The notes: generated by a model from the sequence alone, not told the origin. A stretch of DNA of 50,386 bases from Haemophilus massiliensis (GCA_000752995.2 LM994635.1:473486-523871); one strand, 5' to 3'; shown: positions 33,429 through 43,799, counted from the stretch's first letter. Translations and numbers: made by a program.

Positions 33429-34703
33429 ATGAGTGCAAGCACAATTACGCTATTATTTCTGCTGTTTGCGATCATCATGTTCGTGTGGGAAAAAATTCCT
33501 CTGGCATTAACGGCAATGATCGTCTGTATCGGACTGATTTTAACCGGCGTGCTGGATACTAAAACCGCGTTTCTGGGCTTTATTGATACCAATGTGATCT
33601 TATTTGTGGCAATGTTTGTGATCGGTGGCGCCTTATTTGAAACCGGTATGGCAAACAAAATTGGCGGACTGGTCAGTAAATTTGCTAAAACCGAACGGCA
33701 ACTGACTATCGCACTGATGCTAATTACTGGTATTATGTCAGGGTTCCTGTCCAATACCGGCACCGCCGCAATTTTAATTCCTGTTGTGGTCGGCATTGCC
33801 ACCCGCGCCGGTTTTGCTCGTTCAAGATTATTGATGCCGCTGGTTTTTGCGGCGGCAATGGGTGGGAATTTGTCTCTGATTGGCGCACCGGGTAATCTGA
33901 TCGCTCAAGGTGTATTGGAACAGGCCGGTATGCGGTTTGGCTTTTTTGAATATGCCAAAGTCGGTTTACCGATTTTACTTGTTGGCATCCTTTATTTTAT
34001 CTTTATCGGTTATAAATTCTTACCGAGTACAGAAAATTTAAGCATTGAACATTCGATCTATAACGGTAATCAGACTGCGCACAAAAATATCCCGCCGTGG
34101 AAGCAAAACCTGTCTTTAATTATTCTGATTGTGACCTTGCTGGCAATGATATTTGAAGATTTTATTGGCATAAAACTGTATATTTCCGCCTGTATCGGGG
34201 CATTATTATTGATCGCTGGCAGAGTAATTACGGAAAAACAAGCCTATCAGTCCATTGATTCGCAAGTGATTTTTCTATTTGGCGGCACACTGGCATTGGC
34301 GTCCGCCTTAAAAGAAACCGGTGCCGGCGCCGATATTGCCAATACAATCATCGGGGTATTAGGCAGCAATCCCAGCCCTTTTACACTTTTGGTAACGGTT
34401 TTTATCCTCAGTTGCGTGCTGACGAATTTTATGTCCAATACCGCAACAACCGCACTATTAGCGCCGATTTGTTTGTCCATCGCCAATCAGTTAGGCGCCG
34501 ATCCTCGCGCCGTATTAATGGCAACGGTAATCGGCGCATCATGTGCGTATGCCACGCCCATCGGTATGCCAGCAAACACCATGGTGCTGTCGATTGGCGG
34601 CTATTCCTTTATGGATTATGTTCGTGCGGGACTGCCGTTAATTCTGGTATCCAGCATTGTCTCACTGATCTTATTGCCTATTTTTTTCCCGTTTTACCCA
34701 TAA
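33429..34703 (+). CDS. SLC13/ArsB-NhaD-type anion permease
   Basis: Ion-transporter superfamily permease of 424 residues with 10-12 membrane helices and two internal re-entrant motifs: SNTGTAAILIPVVVGIA (~117-133) and SNTATTALLAPICLSIA (~335-351), each containing the conserved SNT. GAPGN and GMPANTMV are substrate-loop residues. E. coli ttdT is a longer CitT-type carrier, so this is another branch. Position in the ttd operon implies transport of the dicarboxylate or its product succinate; substrate not proven. RBS AAGGAG. Confidence 0.85.
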   Translation: MSASTITLLFLLFAIIMFVWEKIPLALTAMIVCIGLILTGVLDTKTAFLGFIDTNVILFVAMFVIGGALFETGMANKIGGLVSKFAKTERQLTIALMLITGIMSGFLSNTGTAAILIPVVVGIATRAGFARSRLLMPLVFAAAMGGNLSLIGAPGNLIAQGVLEQAGMRFGFFEYAKVGLPILLVGILYFIFIGYKFLPSTENLSIEHSIYNGNQTAHKNIPPWKQNLSLIILIVTLLAMIFEDFIGIKLYISACIGALLLIAGRVITEKQAYQSIDSQVIFLFGGTLALASALKETGAGADIANTIIGVLGSNPSPFTLLVTVFILSCVLTNFMSNTATTALLAPICLSIANQLGADPRAVLMATVIGASCAYATPIGMPANTMVLSIGGYSFMDYVRAGLPLILVSSIVSLILLPIFFPFYP

Positions 34704-34720
34704 TGCCAAGCACCAGATCG

Positions 34721-34736
34721 GGGCGTTTAAACGCCC
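34721..34736. repeat. 16-bp perfect palindrome between convergent permeases
   Basis: GGGCGTTTAAACGCCC reads the same on both strands. No T-tract follows on either side, so it is not a convincing terminator. Confidence 0.8.
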
Positions 34737-34760
34737 TGATAACCGGTTCAAATGGCTTTT

Positions 34761-35723
34761 TCAAATCCAACCAAGCTGACTTAACAGCAAAACCCCGATT
34801 GCCGATCCGAACATTGAGCCAAAGGTGGTCAGTGCGATAATATTTGCAACGGTTACGGCGTTTCCGCCCATTCCCCGCACCATGGCATAGGTTGCGGCGG
34901 CCAACGGTGTTGCCGTAATCAAAAATACAATACCTAAGTTCATACCGTTTAATCCGAAAGCTTTGCCCAGCAGTACCATAAAAACCGGAGCCACAATAAC
35001 CCGTCCGCAGGTTGCCATCCACGAAACCTCGGAAGTTTTAAACAGGCTTCTCAGATCAATACTGGCGCCGGTGCAGATCAACGCCAAAGGCAATGTGATA
35101 TTCACCAAATAGTTGCCGCTGGTCATCAGCACCTTTGGCAATCGCAGGTTAGAGATACTTGCCAGTAAACCCAGCAAAATACCGATAATCAACGGATTTT
35201 TCAGCACGCTGAACAGCATACTGCGTAGGCTCACTTTACCGTCGGATAAAGAACGACTGATCGTGATCACGGCGAGAATATTATATAGAAAAACAGAAAC
35301 GGCGGTATAAATCGACGCGCCGGCTAATGCCGCATTACCGTAGGCGTTAATACAAAAAGCCAGTCCTAAAATACCGGCATTGCAGCGATAAACGCCTTGC
35401 ACAAAGGTGCCGCGCTCACGTTTTTCAGTAATAAATTTCGCCGCAAACACTTCAGCAAGGATAAATAATGATAAAGTACCGACCGCTCCAACGCTTATCA
35501 GTCTAATCTGGTCTTCAATATGCGTGATCGGGTTATTATAAATATTGAAAAATAACAATACCGGCAGCGTAATATTAAAAATGATTTTGCTTGCCTGTTC
35601 GCAAAATCGATCATCAATAAAATGGCGCTTACGCAGCAACATGCCGAGGAGCAGCATAAACAGAATCGGGAAAGTAACGCCGGCTGAAAACAGCAGCGAA
35701 GAAAGAAAATCATTGTGTTGCAT
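34761..35723 (-). CDS. AEC-family permease (auxin-efflux-carrier type)
   Basis: The 320-residue protein has about ten membrane helices arranged as two repeats, typical of the AEC family that includes malonate and malate carriers in bacteria. TLPVLLFFNIYNNPI and ITLPLALICTGASIDL carry the conserved proline motifs. It is convergent with the ttd permease. The start lacks a clear ribosome site, and the substrate is unknown; an organic acid is likely by family and position. Confidence 0.85.
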   Translation of the reverse strand: MQHNDFLSSLLFSAGVTFPILFMLLLGMLLRKRHFIDDRFCEQASKIIFNITLPVLLFFNIYNNPITHIEDQIRLISVGAVGTLSLFILAEVFAAKFITEKRERGTFVQGVYRCNAGILGLAFCINAYGNAALAGASIYTAVSVFLYNILAVITISRSLSDGKVSLRSMLFSVLKNPLIIGILLGLLASISNLRLPKVLMTSGNYLVNITLPLALICTGASIDLRSLFKTSEVSWMATCGRVIVAPVFMVLLGKAFGLNGMNLGIVFLITATPLAAATYAMVRGMGGNAVTVANIIALTTFGSMFGSAIGVLLLSQLGWI

Positions 35724-35755
35724 AAGCGGTTATCTGCGTAAAAGATCGGAAGATA

Positions 35756-35794
35756 AAAGTGCGGTGGAAAATGCCATTCTTTTCACCGCACTTT
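35756..35794 (-). terminator. uptake-signal terminator of ribE
   Basis: AAAGTGCGGTG and CACCGCACTTT form an 11-bp stem just after the ribE stop, with TTTTATC on the minus-strand 3' side. Confidence 0.85.
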
Positions 35795-35800
35795 CGCTGA

Positions 35801-36412
35801 TTACACTCTGACGGATAAATAACGTTCCACCGTATCCACAATGGCTTGCGTCTGCGGATCGATTTCAATATTTACTAAATCACCCACCGCACGCTGACCG
35901 ATTAATGTGCGCTGAAGCGTTTCCGGAATCAGATTAATACAAAATTGCCGCCCTTGCACTTCGCCGATTGTTAGGCTAATACCATCAACAGCAATAAAAC
36001 CTTTGGTTAAAATATATTTCATCAATTCCGCCTGCGGCAGTTCAAACCAGATTTGCAGATTATTCGGTGAAGGAATACGCTGTATCACTGTCGCCGTACA
36101 ATAAACGTGACCGGATAACACATGCCCACCGATTTCATCGCCCATGCGCATAGCGCGCTCAATATTGACAAAATCACCGACTCTCAGCTGCCCCAGATTA
36201 GTAATACGCAGGGTTTCCGTCATTAAATCAAAGCTGACCAGATCGCCGTTAATGGCGGTGACGGTCAGACAAACACCGTTATTTGCCACCGACGCGCCGA
36301 CTTCAAGATTATGTAATAATTCCGGTGGCATTTTTACTGTCTGTGTTCTAAAATTGACCTTTTCATTAATAGCATGAACGGGGGCCGTTCCTTGTACGAT
36401 TCCTGTAAACAT
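35801..36412 (-). CDS. ribE: riboflavin synthase alpha chain
   Basis: Dismutates two 6,7-dimethyl-8-ribityllumazines to riboflavin. The 203-residue protein has two tandem barrel repeats. The first starts MFTGIVQG and contains NNGVCLTVT; the second contains [14 protein letters not shown] and [13 protein letters not shown]. Full length. It is divergent from mdtK, the same as in E. coli. I saw no FMN riboswitch upstream. Confidence 0.95.
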   Translation of the reverse strand: MFTGIVQGTAPVHAINEKVNFRTQTVKMPPELLHNLEVGASVANNGVCLTVTAINGDLVSFDLMTETLRITNLGQLRVGDFVNIERAMRMGDEIGGHVLSGHVYCTATVIQRIPSPNNLQIWFELPQAELMKYILTKGFIAVDGISLTIGEVQGRQFCINLIPETLQRTLIGQRAVGDLVNIEIDPQTQAIVDTVERYLSVRV

Positions 36413-36450
36413 AATGTTCTCTTCTGCTCAAAAAATTTTCGCTATTATAT

Positions 36451-36476
36451 AACAAACTCGGATAACAAACTCGGAT
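36451..36476 (+). repeat. 13-bp tandem duplication upstream of mdtK
   Basis: AACAAACTCGGAT occurs twice without a gap (36451-36463 and 36464-36476). The second copy supplies the CGGAT that sits in ribosome-site position 5 bp before the mdtK ATG. Confidence 0.95.
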
Positions 36477-36480
36477 TTTT

Positions 36481-37875
36481 ATGAAATTTAATCCTATTAA
36501 AGCCTATCATTCGGAAGCCAAAAAACTGGTCGCAATTGCGCTCCCGATTCTGTTTGCCCAAATTGCCCAGAATTCCATGGGACTGGTGGATACCATTATG
36601 GCGGGGCGCGTCAGTGCCGCCGATATGGCGGCGATTTCCGTCGGCGCGTCCATTTGGCTGCCACTGGTGTTGTTCGGACATGGTTTACTGCTGGCGCTGC
36701 CGCCGACAATTTCTTATTTGAACGGTTCGGGACAACGTCACAGAATTGCTCATCAAGTGCGCCAAGGACTGTGGGTTGTCCTAATAAGTACTATTCCGCT
36801 ATGTTTTCTAATCTATAAAAGTGACATTGTGATCCAATATATGCAAATGGACGAAAAGCTGGCGCAGATCACCATGGGTTACTTGCATGCAATGCTGTGG
36901 GGGCTGCCAGGGTATTTGCTGATGATAAACTTTCGTTGTTTAAGTGACGGTCTGGCAAAAACCAAACCGGCAATGGTGATTACCTTTCTGGGCTTATTGC
37001 TGAATATCCCGTTAAACTATATTTTCATTTACGGCAAATTAGGCATACCGGCATTCGGTGCCGTCGGTTGTGGCATTGCCACCGCAATTGTCAACTGGGC
37101 AATGTGTATTATGATGATTGCTTACAGTCGGCGTGCCAAAAATCAACGTGATCTGAATATTTTTACCCGAGTGATTGAAAAACCGGATTTCAATACTTTG
37201 ATCAAATTATTGCGTCTGGGTTTACCTATTGCCTTGGCATTATGCTGTGAAGTGGCATTATTTGCGCTGGCTTCTCTTTTTCTGTCACCGCTCGGCACCA
37301 ACGTGGTGGCAAGTCACCAAATCGCTTTAAATACCAGTTCTTTCATATTTATGCTGCCAATGTCTTTAGGTATGGCGACGACTATTCTAGTAGGACAACG
37401 TTTAGGCGAGGGATCGGCACCGCACGCCAAACAGGTAACTTATGCCGCACTTGGAGTAGGATTGGCTATTGCCTTCATCACTGCATTTATCACCGTGTTT
37501 TTCCGCGTCCATATTGCCTCGATCTTCGTTAACGATCCAACGGTTATCAGTATGGCAGGCAGCTTGCTGTTGCTTGCGGCGTTATACCAGTTCTCCGATA
37601 CCGTGCAAGTGGTTTCCGGCGGTGCATTACGCGGTTATAAAGATACGCAGGCGATCTTATATATCACCCTTTTCTGCTATTGGGTGGTAGGCATGCCGCT
37701 CGGCTATACGCTGGCACGAACCGATCTGATTGTGCAACATCTTGGCGCCGCAGGGTTTTGGATCGGATTTGTCGTCAGTCTCACTATTGCGGCGGCACTA
37801 CTGCTGCGGCGTATGCGTAAAATTCAAGCGCTACCGGAGTCGGTATTATTCGCCAAGCTGGAAAAGCTAAAATAA
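36481..37875 (+). CDS. mdtK: MATE-family multidrug efflux pump
   Basis: Sodium- or proton-coupled exporter of cationic drugs, 464 residues and 12 predicted helices in two homologous halves. [23 protein letters not shown] (residues ~22-44) and its repeat [28 protein letters not shown] (~278-305) carry the MATE signatures. It is orthologous to H. influenzae HmrM and E. coli MdtK/NorM by sequence and by its position opposite ribE. A 13-bp tandem duplication lies just before its start codon. Confidence 0.93.
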   Translation: MKFNPIKAYHSEAKKLVAIALPILFAQIAQNSMGLVDTIMAGRVSAADMAAISVGASIWLPLVLFGHGLLLALPPTISYLNGSGQRHRIAHQVRQGLWVVLISTIPLCFLIYKSDIVIQYMQMDEKLAQITMGYLHAMLWGLPGYLLMINFRCLSDGLAKTKPAMVITFLGLLLNIPLNYIFIYGKLGIPAFGAVGCGIATAIVNWAMCIMMIAYSRRAKNQRDLNIFTRVIEKPDFNTLIKLLRLGLPIALALCCEVALFALASLFLSPLGTNVVASHQIALNTSSFIFMLPMSLGMATTILVGQRLGEGSAPHAKQVTYAALGVGLAIAFITAFITVFFRVHIASIFVNDPTVISMAGSLLLLAALYQFSDTVQVVSGGALRGYKDTQAILYITLFCYWVVGMPLGYTLARTDLIVQHLGAAGFWIGFVVSLTIAAALLLRRMRKIQALPESVLFAKLEKLK

Positions 37876-37880
37876 CTCAT

Positions 37881-37930
37881 AATAAATGATAATTATTCCT
37901 ATTGTTAAAAGAGGCGGTTTTCGCTATAAT
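37881..37930 (+). promoter_or_regulatory. promoter and candidate Fur box of the TonB receptor gene
   Basis: TTGTTA (37902-37907), a 17-bp spacer and TATAAT (37925-37930) make a strong promoter. AATAAATGATAATTATTCCT (37881-37900) directly upstream contains TGATAAT, a core Fur half-site, and partial symmetry. The 19-bp Fur consensus is matched at about 12 positions, so regulation by iron is likely but not certain. Confidence 0.6.
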
Positions 37931-37970
37931 CGCGCGGATTTAGCGTTCTTTTATCAACAATAGGATTTTT

Positions 37971-40160
37971 ATGAAGTTTAAATTAAGCCTAATTTACACC
38001 GCACTTTTTGCCGGTGTTTCTTTCGGAACAGCAGCTGAAACCAATCAGCCCATGCAATCCTCCACCGAAAATCTTGAAGAAATTGAAGTCACATCAAGCG
38101 AGCTGAAACAAATCGGCTACCATGCGATCGGTACTTCTGTCGTTTCTAAAGTTAATGTGCCTATTATTGATACCCCAACGACGGTTAATGTCGTCACTTC
38201 CCAACTGCTCAAAGATCGCAAACCGAACAACTTAACTGATGCGCTATCCAGCGTCAGTGGTGTCAGTGAAGCAAATACCTTAGGCGGAATTTTTGATGCC
38301 ATCCAAAAGCGAGGCTTTGGTGGAAATCGTGATAATTCGGTTATGCGTAACGGCATCCAAGGGGGACCGTCACATAACTTTGGCGCAACCACGGAAGCCG
38401 TCGAAGTATTGAAAGGACCGGCCTCAGTGTTATATGGAATCCAAGATCCCGGCGGTGTCATTAATGTCGTAACAAAACAGCCTTTATCGGAAGCAAAACA
38501 TAGCATTAGTGCAGGAATCAGCAATCATAATGCATGGAGCACTCAATTAGACTTAACCGGTCCGTTGCAAAATGGTTTCTCTTATCGTTTTATTTACGAT
38601 AAACAGGAGAAAGATTATTGGCGTAATTTCGGTGAGATCAAAAATACCACTTATGCACCTTCTATTTCTTGGCAAGATGATAAAACTAAAATTTTACTCG
38701 CCTATGAGCATCTTGATTATACGCAACCTTTTGACCGCGGAACGGCTTTGGTCGTGTCTGATAACGGCGCCAGACCAAACATTCCGGCTGAACGTCGCTT
38801 AGATGAACCGAATAATCAGACCAACGGTAAAGTTGATAATTTCCAAGTCAAAATTGAACACAAATTAAGTGATACTTGGAAAATTAATGCGGCTTACGGT
38901 TATGTTCGGGATAAATATAATTATCGCCAAACCCGCGTACAAGATATCAACACCAGTTATACCGAAAGTAAAGTCTTCAGCAAAACGATCACATTGGCAC
39001 CTCGAACAGCCATTCGCCGAATCGAACAACAAGCTGCCGACCAACGCATTCACACCGGCTCAATTAATTTGATCGGTGAATTTGCCATCGGGGATATTGC
39101 AAATCGATTTATTGTCGGTGTTGATGCGGCACGCAACTATCGAGATACCGGACCGGTATACAATAATGGCGGGACCAGTATTATCAATATCGATAATCCC
39201 GTTTATACAAATCCCGAACCGAGCGGCAACAAGTTAATTGCCGCGAATAACTATCAGATTAATCATATCAAAACTCTCGGCGTTTATATTCAAGATACGG
39301 CTTATTTAACAGATAAATTAATTATAACCGGTGGTTTGCGTTATGAATATTTTGATCAAGTCGCCGGACGGCACGCTATCGGTGCTGAATTTAAACCGAA
39401 TACCGATCAACATGATGGAAAATTATTATCACAGCTTGGCGCAGTATATAAATTTACGCCCAATCTGGCGGTATATACCAATTATGCAGAATCATTCCGT
39501 CCACAATTTGCTATCGCAACGCTAACTGATTCCTCATTACCCGCCGAAAAAGGACAATCTGTTGAGGTTGGTACCAAGTATGAGGATACCAATATTAATG
39601 CGACTTTAGCATTGTTTAATATCAACAAGAAAAATGTGAGCGACACTTACGACGATGAAACCGTGATCGCAGGCAAACAACGTTCACGCGGTGTTGAAAT
39701 AGACATTAACGGTTACTTAACGGAAAAACTCAGCGTTTCCGCAACGTATACTTATACACAAGCAGAAGCCCGCGAACATAAATATAAACCTGCAACCGTC
39801 GGACAACAATTAAACGGCGTACCAAAACACCAAGCCGCACTGTTCGTTAATTACGATGTGGGATCATTTAGCTTCGGCGACATTCGTATCGGTGCTGGAG
39901 CAAGATATTTAGGTTCTTGGAATGCGTATAACAGCGCTTATACTAATGTATATAAAATTCCGCATGCGACCATTGTTGATATATTCGCCGCTTATGAAAC
40001 AAAATTAGCGAACAAAAAAGTAGCACTTCAATTTAATGTAAAAAATCTGGCGGATAAAGTGTATTATCAGTCAACCTCCGGTAATGCCGACGGTTATATT
40101 ATTCCGGTATCGCTGGGATATGGTCGCGAGTATCTGTTAAATGCCAAAATTGAATTTTAG
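37971..40160 (+). CDS. TonB-dependent siderophore receptor
   Basis: Outer-membrane transporter of the FhuA/FoxA type, 729 residues. Signal peptide: residues 1-22, ending GTAAE. The TonB box region EEIEVTSS lies at 36-43, then a plug domain ([61 protein letters not shown]) to ~170, then a 22-strand barrel ending with a C-terminal Phe (AKIEF). An uptake signal lies within the signal-peptide codons (37998). Its ligand cannot be read from sequence; a hydroxamate siderophore would suit the family. A terminator separates it from the ABC gene that follows. Confidence 0.92.
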   Translation: MKFKLSLIYTALFAGVSFGTAAETNQPMQSSTENLEEIEVTSSELKQIGYHAIGTSVVSKVNVPIIDTPTTVNVVTSQLLKDRKPNNLTDALSSVSGVSEANTLGGIFDAIQKRGFGGNRDNSVMRNGIQGGPSHNFGATTEAVEVLKGPASVLYGIQDPGGVINVVTKQPLSEAKHSISAGISNHNAWSTQLDLTGPLQNGFSYRFIYDKQEKDYWRNFGEIKNTTYAPSISWQDDKTKILLAYEHLDYTQPFDRGTALVVSDNGARPNIPAERRLDEPNNQTNGKVDNFQVKIEHKLSDTWKINAAYGYVRDKYNYRQTRVQDINTSYTESKVFSKTITLAPRTAIRRIEQQAADQRIHTGSINLIGEFAIGDIANRFIVGVDAARNYRDTGPVYNNGGTSIINIDNPVYTNPEPSGNKLIAANNYQINHIKTLGVYIQDTAYLTDKLIITGGLRYEYFDQVAGRHAIGAEFKPNTDQHDGKLLSQLGAVYKFTPNLAVYTNYAESFRPQFAIATLTDSSLPAEKGQSVEVGTKYEDTNINATLALFNINKKNVSDTYDDETVIAGKQRSRGVEIDINGYLTEKLSVSATYTYTQAEAREHKYKPATVGQQLNGVPKHQAALFVNYDVGSFSFGDIRIGAGARYLGSWNAYNSAYTNVYKIPHATIVDIFAAYETKLANKKVALQFNVKNLADKVYYQSTSGNADGYIIPVSLGYGREYLLNAKIEF

Positions 40161-40176
40161 TCACTTAAAAAAATCG

Positions 40177-40206
40177 GGGCAGTCTCACTGCCCTTTTGTC
40201 TTTTTT
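40177..40206 (+). terminator. terminator after the TonB receptor gene
   Basis: GGGCAG and CTGCCC form a 6-bp stem with a 5-nt loop, followed by TTTTGTCTTTTTT. The next gene begins 17 bp later, so read-through or partial termination probably sets its level. Confidence 0.8.
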
Positions 40207-40222
40207 AATAACGGAATAACAG

Positions 40223-41974
40223 ATGAACTGGCAAACGGAACTGAATAATAGTTTTTATTGGCTCATCAGTACACTTTTTTGGGTGACGCTGTGTTTTTCG
40301 CTGACTGTGATAATACTCAAACAAACCGATTTCGGTCAAAAATTCTGGTTGATTACACAGCCTTGTATCACCAAAAGCAATAAACTGAAAATTATCGTAT
40401 TGTGCCTGATTTTGTTTGCGTTGATTTTACTTGAAGTTCGGATAAGCGTATTAAATACTTTCTTTTACAATGGGTTATACAGTTCGTTACAGAATAAAAA
40501 AGCCGATGCATTCTGGTTTTTTGCCAGTATCAATGTGATGCTGGTGCTGTTTAAAATTATTCATTCCATTATTAATTATTTCATGCAGCAGGTATTTGAA
40601 ATTCGCTGGCTGGAAAAACTCAATGCAGAGATGCTGATTCGATGGCTGGAAAATAAAAATTATTATCGGCTAAAATATGTGAAATCGATTCCGGACAACA
40701 TCGATCAGCGTATTGAACAGGATGCGCGGGAATTTATCTCAAGTACGGTAGAACTGGTGCGCGGCGTTATTAATTCGGTAGTGTCAACCATTGAATTTAC
40801 CCTGATTCTGTGGGGGCTGTCGGGGCTGTTGGTTTTATTCGGGCTGACAATTCCGAAAGGCGTCGTCTTTTTTATCTATGCGTTTATTATTGCCGCAACC
40901 GCATTATCAATCTGGATTGGCTATCCTTTAGTCAAACTAAATTTTAATAAAGAGCATTTCAATGGTAACTATCGCTACTCTCTGATTCGGGTGCGCGATA
41001 ACGCGGAAAGTATCGCCTTTTATGGAGGCGAACAAAAAGAGCGGTCGAATTTGAGCGAGAAATTTAATACAGTCATTAAAAATCGCTGGGCGATTGTACG
41101 CAAAATGTTAGGGCTGGACGGATTTAACACCGGCGTGACGCAAATTGCGATGATCCTGCCGTTAATGTTACAAGCACCGCGCTTTTTTGCCGGGCAGGTC
41201 ACCTTGGGCGATATGCACCAAACCGTTCAATCCTTTAATCGCCTGATGCGCGCATTGTCTTTTTTTCGTTTATTTTATGAAGAATTCACGCTGTATCAGG
41301 CGCGCTTAAACCGTCTCGCCGGTTTCATCAGTAAACTGGATGAGCTGGATAATACTCAAGTGCATCAGCCGGTAGAATGTACAAATCGTGTGTCACTGCG
41401 CAATTTCGGTATTCGTGATCAGGAAAATCATATTATTCTGACTAATATCAATATTGAATTACGCAACGGCGATGCGTTATTGATTCAAGGGCCTTCAGGT
41501 AGCGGTAAAACGACCTTGCTGAAAGCCATTGCGGGAATTTACCCTTTCGCCACCATGGGGCATGCCGAACGCCCCTGCGGTGCGGAAGCTTTATTTCTGC
41601 CGCAACGACCTTATATGCCACGGGGCACGCTGCGCGAAGCCATTTGTTATCCGAATATCACGGTTCGGCATGATGAATTAGAACAAGCCATGCGGGAATG
41701 TCGTTTAGCGAAATATATTCCGGCACTTGCTGTTGATAATGATTGGCAAGTTATTTTATCACCCGGCGAACTGCAAAGAGTGGCGTTTATCCGAATTCTA
41801 TTAAGTAAACCGGATGTGGTATTTTTAGATGAAACAACATCGGCGTTGGACGAGCCGACGGAAGAATTACTCTACGCCATGATCAGAAACCGTTTGCCAC
41901 AAATGATTATCTTAAGTATCGGTCATCGCTGCACATTGCAGCAATTCCATAACAAACGACTTTATCTGTCTTAA
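40223..41974 (+). CDS. SbmA/BacA-like ABC transporter (YddA family), permease-ATPase fusion
   Basis: The 583-residue protein joins an SbmA/BacA-type membrane domain (about six helices, residues 1-330) to an ATPase domain. Walker A is GPSGSGKTTLL near 423-433, the Q-loop is LPQRPYMPRGTL, the signature is LSPGELQR near 512-519, and Walker B VVFLDETTSALDE is near 532-544. Relatives include E. coli YddA and H. influenzae HI_0036; Mycobacterium Rv1819c, of the same architecture, imports hydrophilic solutes including cobalamin. Placed right after a Fur-type receptor gene, it may be the inner-membrane step for the same ligand. That is a hypothesis. Confidence 0.85.
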   Translation: MNWQTELNNSFYWLISTLFWVTLCFSLTVIILKQTDFGQKFWLITQPCITKSNKLKIIVLCLILFALILLEVRISVLNTFFYNGLYSSLQNKKADAFWFFASINVMLVLFKIIHSIINYFMQQVFEIRWLEKLNAEMLIRWLENKNYYRLKYVKSIPDNIDQRIEQDAREFISSTVELVRGVINSVVSTIEFTLILWGLSGLLVLFGLTIPKGVVFFIYAFIIAATALSIWIGYPLVKLNFNKEHFNGNYRYSLIRVRDNAESIAFYGGEQKERSNLSEKFNTVIKNRWAIVRKMLGLDGFNTGVTQIAMILPLMLQAPRFFAGQVTLGDMHQTVQSFNRLMRALSFFRLFYEEFTLYQARLNRLAGFISKLDELDNTQVHQPVECTNRVSLRNFGIRDQENHIILTNINIELRNGDALLIQGPSGSGKTTLLKAIAGIYPFATMGHAERPCGAEALFLPQRPYMPRGTLREAICYPNITVRHDELEQAMRECRLAKYIPALAVDNDWQVILSPGELQRVAFIRILLSKPDVVFLDETTSALDEPTEELLYAMIRNRLPQMIILSIGHRCTLQQFHNKRLYLS

Positions 41975-42011
41975 TATATTAACTATAGAATAAATAACGT
42001 CCAACACTAAA

Positions 42012-42051
42012 AAAGTGCGGTCGATTTCTTCCAAAAATCTGACCGCACTTT
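42012..42051. terminator. uptake-signal terminator between the ABC gene and pykA
   Basis: AAAGTGCGGTC and GACCGCACTTT form a stem in the convergent gap; the better T-tract (CTTTTTTAG) is on the minus-strand side. Confidence 0.8.
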
Positions 42052-42058
42052 CTAACAA

Positions 42059-42084
42059 AAAACGGTGAGAATGCCCACCGTTTT
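42059..42084 (-). terminator. terminator of pykA
   Basis: On the minus strand AACGGTG and CACCGTT pair (with A/T extension) around an 8-nt loop, followed by six T, 33 bp after the stop. Confidence 0.85.
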
Positions 42085-42116
42085 TAGTTCTACCGATAAA
42101 TGTTATATCGACAATT

Positions 42117-43556
42117 TTATTCCACCACTAAAGTGCGGCAGGTATTGGTGCTGCCGCTCGCCAGTTCATCACCTTGTGTCAACAGAACCAAATCGCCGGT
42201 TACTAAGAACCCTTTGTTTTTCAACAACTGAATTGCGGCTTTTGCCCCTTCAACCGTACGGCTGACTTCTTCGCTGAAAATCGGTGTCACACCGCGATAA
42301 AGCGCACACAGGTTTAATGTCGCTTCGTTACGGGATAAAGCAAAGATCGGCAAACCGGAACTGATACGCGACATCAATAACGGCGTACGACCGCTGCTGG
42401 TCATCGTAATAATTGCCGCCACGCCTTTCATATGGTTTGCCGCAAACATCGCCGACATTGCGACAGATTCTTCAATTGTATCAAATTGCGCGTCCATACG
42501 GTGACGAGAAACATTGATGCTTGGCATTTTTTCCGCACCTAAACAAACTTTCGCCATTGCCGCCACGGTTTCCGACGGATATTGACCGGCAGCCGTTTCA
42601 GCGGAAAGCATAACCGCATCGGTACCGTCCAGCACGGCGTTCGCAACATCCATTACTTCCGCACGGGTCGGCATAGGATTGCTGATCATGGACTCCATCA
42701 TTTGAGTGGCCGTAATCACAACGCGATTTAACTGGCGTGAACGACGAATTAATTTTTTCTGTACGCCGACTAATTCCGGATCGCCGATTTCTACCCCTAA
42801 ATCACCACGGGCAACCATAATCACATCGGAAGCCAAAATAATATCGTCCATCGCTTCGCTGGTCGCGACCGCTTCGGCACGTTCAACTTTGGCAACGATT
42901 TTTGCATTTAATCCCGCTTCTTTAGCCAATTGGCGAGCATAATTTAAATCTTCGCCGGAACGCGGGAAAGACACCGCCAAATAATCTACGCCGATACGTG
43001 CCGCAGTGATAATATCCGCTTTATCCTTTTCAGTTAGCGCGTCTGCCGACAAACCGCCGCCCAGTTTGTTGATCCCTTTATTATTGGATAAAGGACCGCC
43101 GACCGTTACTTCGGTAAAGACTTTTGCGCCTTCAGTAGATAACACTTTCAACTGCACGCGACCGTCATCCAATAACAAAATATCGCCGGGAACCACATCT
43201 TGCGGCAAGGTTTTATAATCCAGACCGACCGCATCCTGCGTACCTTCGCCCTTCGGCAAATCGGCATCCAACACAAATTTATCACCGATGTTTAAAAAGA
43301 TTTTTCCGTCTTTAAATGTCGAAACACGGATTTTAGGTCCTTGCAAATCACCCAGAATGGCAACCGTTTTACCCAGTTTTTTTGCAATTTCGCGAACACG
43401 CTGCGCACGACCGATATGATCATCCGGCGTACCATGTGAGAAATTCATACGCACAACGTTTGCACCGGCGGCAATAATTTTTTCCAGATTATTGCCACGG
43501 TCTGTTGATGGCCCCATAGTACACACGATTTTTGTTCTTCTCAGTCTTCTAGACAT
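42117..43556 (-). CDS. pykA: pyruvate kinase II
   Basis: Transfers phosphate from PEP to ADP at the end of glycolysis. The 479-residue protein resembles the AMP-activated PykA type. [19 protein letters not shown] starts the (beta/alpha)8 barrel, [10 protein letters not shown] follows, KVERAEAV carries the catalytic lysine, [11 protein letters not shown] is the metal-binding region, and [10 protein letters not shown] completes the active site; the C-terminal domain ends in NTCRTLVVE. It is the only glycolytic gene in the window. A CRP-like site overlaps its promoter. Confidence 0.95.
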   Translation of the reverse strand: MSRRLRRTKIVCTMGPSTDRGNNLEKIIAAGANVVRMNFSHGTPDDHIGRAQRVREIAKKLGKTVAILGDLQGPKIRVSTFKDGKIFLNIGDKFVLDADLPKGEGTQDAVGLDYKTLPQDVVPGDILLLDDGRVQLKVLSTEGAKVFTEVTVGGPLSNNKGINKLGGGLSADALTEKDKADIITAARIGVDYLAVSFPRSGEDLNYARQLAKEAGLNAKIVAKVERAEAVATSEAMDDIILASDVIMVARGDLGVEIGDPELVGVQKKLIRRSRQLNRVVITATQMMESMISNPMPTRAEVMDVANAVLDGTDAVMLSAETAAGQYPSETVAAMAKVCLGAEKMPSINVSRHRMDAQFDTIEESVAMSAMFAANHMKGVAAIITMTSSGRTPLLMSRISSGLPIFALSRNEATLNLCALYRGVTPIFSEEVSRTVEGAKAAIQLLKNKGFLVTGDLVLLTQGDELASGSTNTCRTLVVE

Positions 43557-43641
43557 TATTTACTCCGTCAATTATTACGATTAATTTAAAACATTTTTTT
43601 ACCGACCACAGAATAGCTGCAGCAGCGGAAAACTGGGAGGT

Positions 43642-43677
43642 ATTATACGCTGAAAACAAAATCAGATCGAGATCACA
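43642..43677 (-). promoter_or_regulatory. pykA promoter with overlapping CRP-like site
   Basis: On the minus strand the -10 is TATAAT (43647-43642). TGTGATCTCGATCTGA (43677-43662) matches CRP well (TGTGA-N6-TCtgA) and is centred about 34.5 bp upstream of the predicted start, over the -35 region, a position that suggests repression. Confidence 0.4.
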
Positions 43678-43753
43678 AATTATAAAAAAATCGTAAAGAA
43701 ATTGAACAATTGATTAATTTTATGACAAACAAATCCCAAATTAGAAAAAGCCC

Positions 43754-43782
43754 TTGTATTAACAAAAAAAACGCTATATTAT
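43754..43782 (+). promoter_or_regulatory. tRNA-Val promoter
   Basis: TTGTAT (43754-43759), 17-bp spacer, TATTAT (43777-43782). An uptake signal (43784-43792) fills the space between the -10 and the tRNA. Confidence 0.6.
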
Positions 43783-43799
43783 TACCGCACTTTCGCAGA

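Noticed and set aside
36413..36480. FMN riboswitch upstream of ribE
   Set aside because: The gap to mdtK is only about 70 bp and holds no FMN element core. It is too short for this riboswitch.
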